Shown here in pieces: positions 59,087 to 64,000 of a stretch of 64,000 nt of DNA. Numbering within the stretch: position 1 is the first letter of the stretch; each line of letters opens with the position of its first letter. The position numbers were made by a program, and so were the translations under genes. The stretch comes from Flavobacterium johnsoniae UW101 (GTDB lineage Bacteria > Bacteroidota > Bacteroidia > Flavobacteriales > Flavobacteriaceae). The stretch covers positions 1,116,001 through 1,180,000 of the forward strand of contig NC_009441.1 of the NCBI RefSeq assembly GCF_000016645.1, written 5' to 3'. The notes beneath the pieces are model-generated. The model ran no database searches. It had not been told where the DNA came from and worked only from the letters and a program-made list of their open reading frames with translations.

Positions 59087-60241
59087 AACATCGCAGAGAA
59101 GAAAAATGTAAATTCCGTATTGACGAACCAGAATATTTTCGGTCAAAAAAGAAAAAGAAAACAACAGAGAAATCGAAAAATATAAATAATTCCTGCTTTT
59201 TAAAGCAAAACGAAGTTTTATAAAAAGAGTGGAAATAAAAGCAATAAAAAGTAAAAAACCGCCTTTCATAAAATAATCAAGGTATTGATTATGAGAATTT
59301 AAATTTTCTTTTGATAAGTCATTAAAACCATATTCATCATAACATGAATTAAGTTTTGGCTGTATAGAGCCATTGTCTGTTCCTAAAAAATGAGAATCAG
59401 TAATTACTTTTAAAGAACAAAAACAAAGGGTATATCTACTTGAGTTTTCAATTTTATTTTTATTTAAAAACTGAATATCATCTTTGTATCGTTGTGATAA
59501 AAAAATCACTCCCATGAATAGAATTATTAATGGAAAAAAAATCATTTTAGTATTTAATTTATCTTTTTTATAAAAGAAAAAATAACAGTTTAATCCAGTC
59601 AAAAATAAAGTAGAAAAAAGGATCATTCTGGCATTAACGATTACCAAACTTGCTAATAAAACAATACAAATAACTATTAAAAGTATTTTGAATTTCAAGG
59701 CTGTATTTTGAGTTTTAACTAGAAAATTAAAAACAAAAAGAAACGCAATTGCAATCCACAAACTAATATAAGTACCGTGAATATCAATATTATTTTCTAG
59801 ATTAAAACGAGCAAAATACCAGTTAAAATGATGATTGGGAATATCATTTATATAGAAAATTACAATATATGTGCTGATTAAGGTAATACAAAAGGAATAA
59901 ACAAGGAGAATCTTTTCTCTTTGCTGTTTAAAAAAAGGAGAGTCGTAAAGAAATGTACTAAACAGCGGTATAATAAATATTAAAAAACTGTTAGCAATAA
60001 TCTGCAGACTTTTCGAATTATAATAAAAAATATTAAAAGCAAGGAGGACAAAAAATGATAAAAGAAATGGCACTGTTTTAATTGATAAAAAGTGCTTTTT
60101 TGAATTGTATTGAAGTAATAGAAAAAGACTTGCAGCAGACATTATAATTGACTGAACAGCCTCAAACATATATAAAGAGGAAGCAAATGCTAAAAGGTAT
60201 AAAAAATAAACAGCAGTTTTATTTGTTTTAGTTTCTGTCAT
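59024..60241 (-). CDS. O-antigen ligase/polymerase-like membrane protein, convergent
   Basis: This 405-residue protein has about ten hydrophobic segments. A periplasmic loop carries YTLCFCSLKVITDSHFLGTDNG and ENLNSHNQYLDYFMKGGFLL; the SHNxYL motif is typical of WaaL/Wzy-type enzymes. It heads no terminator at its 3' end but overlaps the other Wzy-like gene by 63 bp on the opposite strand. Its start overlaps the preceding glycosyltransferase stop by 4 bp (ATGA). Confidence 0.82.
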   Translation of the reverse strand: MTETKTNKTAVYFLYLLAFASSLYMFEAVQSIIMSAASLFLLLQYNSKKHFLSIKTVPFLLSFFVLLAFNIFYYNSKSLQIIANSFLIFIIPLFSTFLYDSPFFKQQREKILLVYSFCITLISTYIVIFYINDIPNHHFNWYFARFNLENNIDIHGTYISLWIAIAFLFVFNFLVKTQNTALKFKILLIVICIVLLASLVIVNARMILFSTLFLTGLNCYFFFYKKDKLNTKMIFFPLIILFMGVIFLSQRYKDDIQFLNKNKIENSSRYTLCFCSLKVITDSHFLGTDNGSIQPKLNSCYDEYGFNDLSKENLNSHNQYLDYFMKGGFLLFIAFISTLFIKLRFALKSRNYLYFSISLLFSFSFLTENILVRQYGIYIFLLCDVLFLGSVVTNEGHRTNEIEKN

Positions 60242-61140
60242 TTAACTAATCTTTTAAAAGTAGTTTCAATTTTTTTCTGAATCGATATTGGCAGTTTTTC
60301 ACGCATAAACTGTACTAGATATTTTTTAGTTTTCAACTTAAATAATTGAAAACTGCTAATTTCTATTTTTAGAGAATCTATTTCATCTTCAGCAATAAAC
60401 TCAAGTGATTTCCATTTTGTTGGATCGTTTTCATGAAAATTAGTAAACTCTTTATAATTATCAATATTTATATTTTTCCAAAATTTATAAAACGCAGCGT
60501 TGTCAGAATCGTCCCTGTGAGACCAATTTGTTATTTTGGTATAAATTTCTTCATCGTCTCTTGCCCAGGATTGATGCAGTAAGATAAATTTAGTTATTAT
60601 TTTTTTTGAGTGCCTTGTGGCTCTCATATACTTGTATTTAGGATAATTAGTTGCCACTTCAATAGCATCTAATGAATCTTTTATGTATAAAAATCCCCCT
60701 TCAACTTTTTTAAATAATGTAATCCACTGCACATGAATTTCTACAGGATGTTTTTCGGGATTTTTTAAATAATCTTTTTTTTCTTTTAAAAAGGAAACAA
60801 AATTTTTAAAATCATTAAAATATTCATCACTGTCTATTTGAATATGCCATCCGCCATCTCCCATTGCTTTTGCGAGCAAATTGCGTTCTCGTGTATCATT
60901 TTCAGAAGGAGAATTTTCAGGAATGTAAAAGGTGTCTTCGTAGATTACAATTTTGTTTAAGGTATCAAATTTTTTTACCCATTCAAAAAAGGATGGATCA
61001 ATAAACAATGGATTTCCACTCCATGTTAAACGATCTTTATCTACAGCAAGTACGATCAAATCAGAAGCATCGTAAACGAGTGGAATCGATTTGTATAAAT
61101 ATTTGAAATCGTATGAAACAAGAAATCCAACTTTAATCAT
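60238..61140 (-). CDS. Glycosyltransferase (GT-A-like)
   Basis: The 300-residue protein starts with a strand-rich segment (MIKVGFLVSYDFKYLYKSI) and has a likely metal-binding DSD motif at 103-105 (WHIQIDSDEYFND). No membrane segment is seen. The rest (FILLHQSWARDDEEIYTKITNWSH) does not match a precise family. It lies between the Wzx gene (8-bp overlap) and the Wzy-like gene. It probably adds one sugar to the repeat unit. Confidence 0.7.
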   Translation of the reverse strand: MIKVGFLVSYDFKYLYKSIPLVYDASDLIVLAVDKDRLTWSGNPLFIDPSFFEWVKKFDTLNKIVIYEDTFYIPENSPSENDTRERNLLAKAMGDGGWHIQIDSDEYFNDFKNFVSFLKEKKDYLKNPEKHPVEIHVQWITLFKKVEGGFLYIKDSLDAIEVATNYPKYKYMRATRHSKKIITKFILLHQSWARDDEEIYTKITNWSHRDDSDNAAFYKFWKNINIDNYKEFTNFHENDPTKWKSLEFIAEDEIDSLKIEISSFQLFKLKTKKYLVQFMREKLPISIQKKIETTFKRLVK

Positions 61141-62395
61141 TTTTTCTAAAGAAATTTAAACTCTTATCGCAAAGTACTTTATAATTTAGAAACAATGTGA
61201 TAAATAATTCAGTTATAATAAGTGCGGCAATCATTCCTTCGACTTTAAAGAAAAAAGACAATAGAAATGAAAGAGAAACATTAATTACTAAACCAATAAA
61301 ATAACCGCTAAAGTAAATGTTTTTCTTTTCGTGCATTAACAAAGACATATATGCAGATTGATTAAGAGACGCAATTAAAGGAATAGGCGAAAGCAAAATT
61401 AAATACTGACTCGATTCAGTAATATATTCACTGCTTAATACAGAGATAATTTGTTCAGAAAATATAATTAATATCACAGTTCCAATGGAAAAGAGCAGTA
61501 AATAAGACTGGAAAATTTGACGCAGCGTTTTGTTTAATTCAGAAATTGAAGCGATACCAATATTACAAATTTTAGGAAAAACGCCTTGAAATAATACTCC
61601 AATACAATGTTTACCAAGCATAATAATTTTTTCAGAAACACTGTAGATACCAACAATTTTGGAATCGAAAAAAACACCTAAAATAAGAGTCCCGGAATTT
61701 AAGATAGAACAAACAGTCAAATTAGTTAGAAACATTTTAAAACCGCTTTGTAATTCAGCAAAAATATCTTTAAAAGAGGTTTTTGAATAAACAAAGTTTT
61801 CTTTTAATAACAAATAAATGTAAGAAACTATAAAAATAAGGCTGTCAAATATGCCAAGTATAAAAAATAAAATTTGAAAAGAATCTTTGTTTTTCACACA
61901 AAACAATATAGTTAAAAGACAGCTTATTTTAAATACTGAATTAATTATGCAATACACATTGACTTTGTTTAAACCAATAAAAACCCAATGTGCATTCTGC
62001 GTACGCGAGAAAAGCATTAAAAATAAAGAAAGAAAAAATAAAGCATTGCTGCTAATATTACTATAAAGCTGAGCGAGTAAAAACAATAATAAAAAAGAAG
62101 GAATAGTTAATAAAAACTTAGTATTTATTACTGTTGAAATGTATTTGCTGATTGCATCAATATCAGAATTTAATCGACCAATTTTAATTGGACCTAAAGC
62201 ATTCCAGGAATAATCATTAATAACTGAAATGTAATTAATTAAAGACAAAGAAATAGCAATAAGACCATAATTAGTAATTCCAAATACATGAATGTAAAAT
62301 GGAATTAGAATTAATGGAAATAGAAAATTTATAAAATTAATGCTAAAACTATAAAAGATGTTTTTAATCACAATTCTAGAAAATAAAGGCTCCAA
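61133..62395 (-). CDS. Oligosaccharide flippase (Wzx-like)
   Basis: The 420-residue integral membrane protein has about twelve to fourteen hydrophobic segments and the start IKNIFYSFSINFINFLFPLILIPFYIHVFG, seen in parts, typical of the polysaccharide exporter superfamily. It flips lipid-linked repeat units. The frame has no ATG: the candidate starts are TTG at 62395 and GTG at 62371. The in-frame stop at 62414-62416 limits extension. It overlaps the glycosyltransferase gene by 8 bp. Confidence 0.83.
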   Translation of the reverse strand: MEPLFSRIVIKNIFYSFSINFINFLFPLILIPFYIHVFGITNYGLIAISLSLINYISVINDYSWNALGPIKIGRLNSDIDAISKYISTVINTKFLLTIPSFLLLFLLAQLYSNISSNALFFLSLFLMLFSRTQNAHWVFIGLNKVNVYCIINSVFKISCLLTILFCVKNKDSFQILFFILGIFDSLIFIVSYIYLLLKENFVYSKTSFKDIFAELQSGFKMFLTNLTVCSILNSGTLILGVFFDSKIVGIYSVSEKIIMLGKHCIGVLFQGVFPKICNIGIASISELNKTLRQIFQSYLLLFSIGTVILIIFSEQIISVLSSEYITESSQYLILLSPIPLIASLNQSAYMSLLMHEKKNIYFSGYFIGLVINVSLSFLLSFFFKVEGMIAALIITELFITLFLNYKVLCDKSLNFFRKND

Positions 62396-62416
62396 AACAT
62401 TTGAAGCCTGCCATTA

Positions 62417-62665
62417 TTAAAGTGATTTGTCAATAGAATCATCTGGATTTCCTTGAGGAGCCCATGAACCTGATTTATCATTTCGCATGGTAACTGTTCC
62501 GGTTTCGGTATCTAATACAAACAAGCAGACCTCTCCAGTATCAGCTCTTTGAATAACAGTCATTTGATATTTACCTATTTGAGTTTTTTCCTCTTCTTTT
62601 TTTTGAGGTTGCTGACAAGAAATAATTAATAAAGATACACTGATTAAAAAGGCTGTTTTTTTCAT
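62417..62665 (-). CDS. Small predicted lipoprotein
   Basis: The 82-residue protein has a lipoprotein signal (VSLLIISC, Cys at about 17). The mature part is short: a charged linker (QQPQKKEEEKTQ), then strands with DTGEVCLFVLDTETGTVTMRND. No family is recognised. It lies 22 bp before the Wzx gene on the same strand, so it heads this leftward unit. Confidence 0.6.
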   Translation of the reverse strand: MKKTAFLISVSLLIISCQQPQKKEEEKTQIGKYQMTVIQRADTGEVCLFVLDTETGTVTMRNDKSGSWAPQGNPDDSIDKSL

Positions 62666-62750
62666 TTGGTTTTTTTTTCAAAAGTAATTTTTTTTATTAA
62701 AGGTGAATGTGTTTTAAACAAAAAATAAACATCATTAAATTTTTAAAACT

Positions 62751-62758
62751 TACTTTTG
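62751..62758 (+). promoter_or_regulatory. -7 promoter element of the rightward glycosyltransferase unit
   Basis: TACTTTTG matches TAnnTTTG, 26 bases before the ATG at 62785. No -33 element is evident. Confidence 0.45.
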
Positions 62759-62784
62759 AAAAGGATTATAACCAATTAATATAA

Positions 62785-63885
62785 ATGAAATTAGTAATTG
62801 ATGTTCGTTTTATAAATGCTTCGGGAATTGGTACTTACATAAAAAATGTGTTGCCGGGTATAATTTCAGAATTTAATGCAGTTACAGTTCTTGGAAACAA
62901 AAATGAAATCATGCAATTTGATTGGAGTAATAAAGTTGAGGTTATAGAGTTCAATTGTAAAATGTATTCTCTAAAAGAACAATTTTATTATGCTTTTAAA
63001 ATACCAAAATGTGATGTGTTTTGGTCTCCACATTTTAATTTTCCTATTTTTCCTATTCGTGCAAAGAAAAAAGTTGTAACAATTCATGACGTAAATCATC
63101 TTACCGGGATTTCTCCAATTTCTTTCCTTAAAAAAAAGTATAGTTCTATTTTATATGATAATGCAGTAAAAAAAGCAGATTTAATTTTTACTGTTTCAGA
63201 ATTTTCAAAAAGTGAGATTCTAAAATATACCAACACCGAATCTGAAAAAATTAAAGTAGTTTATTGTGGAGTAGATGCGCCATTTTTTGAAGATTTTAAA
63301 GAGAATAGTTTAAGACTTCCAAACGATTTTATTTTATATATAGGAAATGTCAAACCTCATAAAAATTTAATTGTTTTATTAAAAGCTTATAATGCTTTAT
63401 CAAATCAATTAAAAGAAGAATATAAACTTTTAATTGTAGGTAAAAAAGATGGATTTATTACGGAAGATAATCAGATAAATGAATTCATAAAATCGAACCA
63501 ATTAGAAAGAAATGTTATTTTTACAGGACATGTAACTGATTTAGATTTGCCTTTATATTATCAAAATGCATCGTTATTTGTATTTCCATCTCTTTACGAA
63601 GGTTTTGGATTACCAGTTTTAGAAGCATTGGCAGCAAAAACAATGGTGATTAGTTCTAACGCTTCAAGTCTGCCGGAAATAGGAGGAGAAGCTGTTATTT
63701 ATTTTGATCCAAAAAATGATATAGAGTTGTCTCAAAAAATAAAAGACTGTTTAGAAAATAAAGTAAGCATTGAAATAGAAAAAAGGGCAGTACAATTAGA
63801 TAAATTTACTTGGAAAAAATCTATTAAAAATCATTTGGAAGCATTTAGAAATATTTTACAAAATAATGAAAAAAGCACTAATTAG
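62785..63885 (+). CDS. Glycosyltransferase family 4-type (GT-B) enzyme
   Basis: The 366-residue protein has the N-terminal half with an ASGIGTYIKNVLPG loop (about 12-25), the linker VYCGVDAPFF, and in the C-terminal half ILYIGNVKPHKNLIVLLKAY and FPSLYEGFGLPVLEALAAK (about 267-285) with the E-x7-E motif of GT4 enzymes. It transfers a sugar from a nucleotide or lipid-linked donor during surface polysaccharide synthesis. It begins a rightward transcription unit. Confidence 0.92.
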   Translation: MKLVIDVRFINASGIGTYIKNVLPGIISEFNAVTVLGNKNEIMQFDWSNKVEVIEFNCKMYSLKEQFYYAFKIPKCDVFWSPHFNFPIFPIRAKKKVVTIHDVNHLTGISPISFLKKKYSSILYDNAVKKADLIFTVSEFSKSEILKYTNTESEKIKVVYCGVDAPFFEDFKENSLRLPNDFILYIGNVKPHKNLIVLLKAYNALSNQLKEEYKLLIVGKKDGFITEDNQINEFIKSNQLERNVIFTGHVTDLDLPLYYQNASLFVFPSLYEGFGLPVLEALAAKTMVISSNASSLPEIGGEAVIYFDPKNDIELSQKIKDCLENKVSIEIEKRAVQLDKFTWKKSIKNHLEAFRNILQNNEKSTN

Positions 63886-64000
63886 CGATTGGTATTATGT
63901 GAATGGAGGTGCTGAAAAAGTAATTCATTCTATAAACTCAATCTGGGATGATTTTGACCATTTTGCATTAATTGACTTTTTGAATGATGAAGACCGAAAG
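63866..64000 (+). CDS. Glycosyltransferase, 5' part only (continues beyond window)
   Basis: The ATG at 63866 opens 45 codons to the window edge (starts MKKALISDWYYVNGGAEKVI). The VNGGAEKVIHSI pattern is typical of the N-terminal loop of GT4 glycosyltransferases. It overlaps the preceding gene by 20 bp, so the two are coupled. The rest of the gene is outside the window. Confidence 0.75.
   Translation, partial: MKKALISDWYYVNGGAEKVIHSINSIWDDFDHFALIDFLNDEDRK

Overview
The window looks like a chromosomal segment of a Flavobacterium-type member of the Bacteroidota. The DNA is AT-rich. Promoters fit the Bacteroidota -33 TTTG / -7 TAnnTTTG pattern. There are type IX secretion (T9SS) sorting domains of types A and B, a PorP/SprF protein, a GlnRS-YqeY fusion, a GIN-domain protein and a DUF4175-like protein, all typical of Flavobacteriaceae. 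No insertion sequence, prophage, CRISPR array or rRNA operon was seen. The only RNA gene found is a tRNA-Cys.

Layout. 1-5.9 kb is a leftward three-gene operon: a small exported protein, an Ig-like surface protein with a degenerate T9SS type B C-terminus, and a PorP/SprF outer-membrane protein with a repetitive Ala/Lys/Glu helical tail of about 960 residues that runs out of the window. 6-8 kb holds two exported unknowns. 8.3-14 kb is housekeeping (holB, doxX-like, thioesterase, recA, plsC, trpS). 14.1-17.8 kb has a small membrane peptide, a LytS/LytTR-type two-component pair, an acyltransferase-3 and an NTF2-like protein. 17.8-24.6 kb has dprA, an HU-like/SPOR membrane protein, a Pif1/RecD-like helicase and a Skp/OmpH lipoprotein. 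24.6-25.3 kb holds a duplicated segment of about 185 bp. 25.3-29.7 kb has a methyltransferase, an acetyltransferase, mnmG, a dense cluster of parS-like centromere sites, and ybeY. 29.7-37.6 kb has the DUF4175-like protein, gltX, an SPFH protein and a small envelope-stress-like gene set. 37.6-38.9 kb is a very AT-rich repeat-bearing gap. 38.9-46.4 kb has glnS-yqeY, a ParE-type toxin-antitoxin pair, folB, tRNA-Cys with a long palindromic repeat behind it, a LysE transporter, a GIN protein and rnr. 47-55 kb has rpiB, tex, a T9SS-exported GH8 glucanase, tatA, a GH3-family enzyme and a two-gene unit that includes a stand-alone EF-Tu domain III-like protein. 55-64 kb begins with a large nucleosidase-like protein and becomes a surface polysaccharide locus (Wzz-like, two Wzy/ligase-like proteins, glycosyltransferases, Wzx).

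How the parts relate. The T9SS surface operon, the GH8 enzyme and the polysaccharide locus all build or decorate the cell surface. The parS-like array next to mnmG suggests an origin-proximal position and a ParABS segregation centre, although parA and parB are not in the window. The HU-like/SPOR protein could join DNA to the division septum, which would suit such a region. The strongest candidates for something new are the PorP/SprF-helical-tail protein with its operon, the HU-like/SPOR protein, the parS array, and the families of short intergenic repeats (7-bp tandem repeats, palindromes and 238-bp AT-rich repeats).
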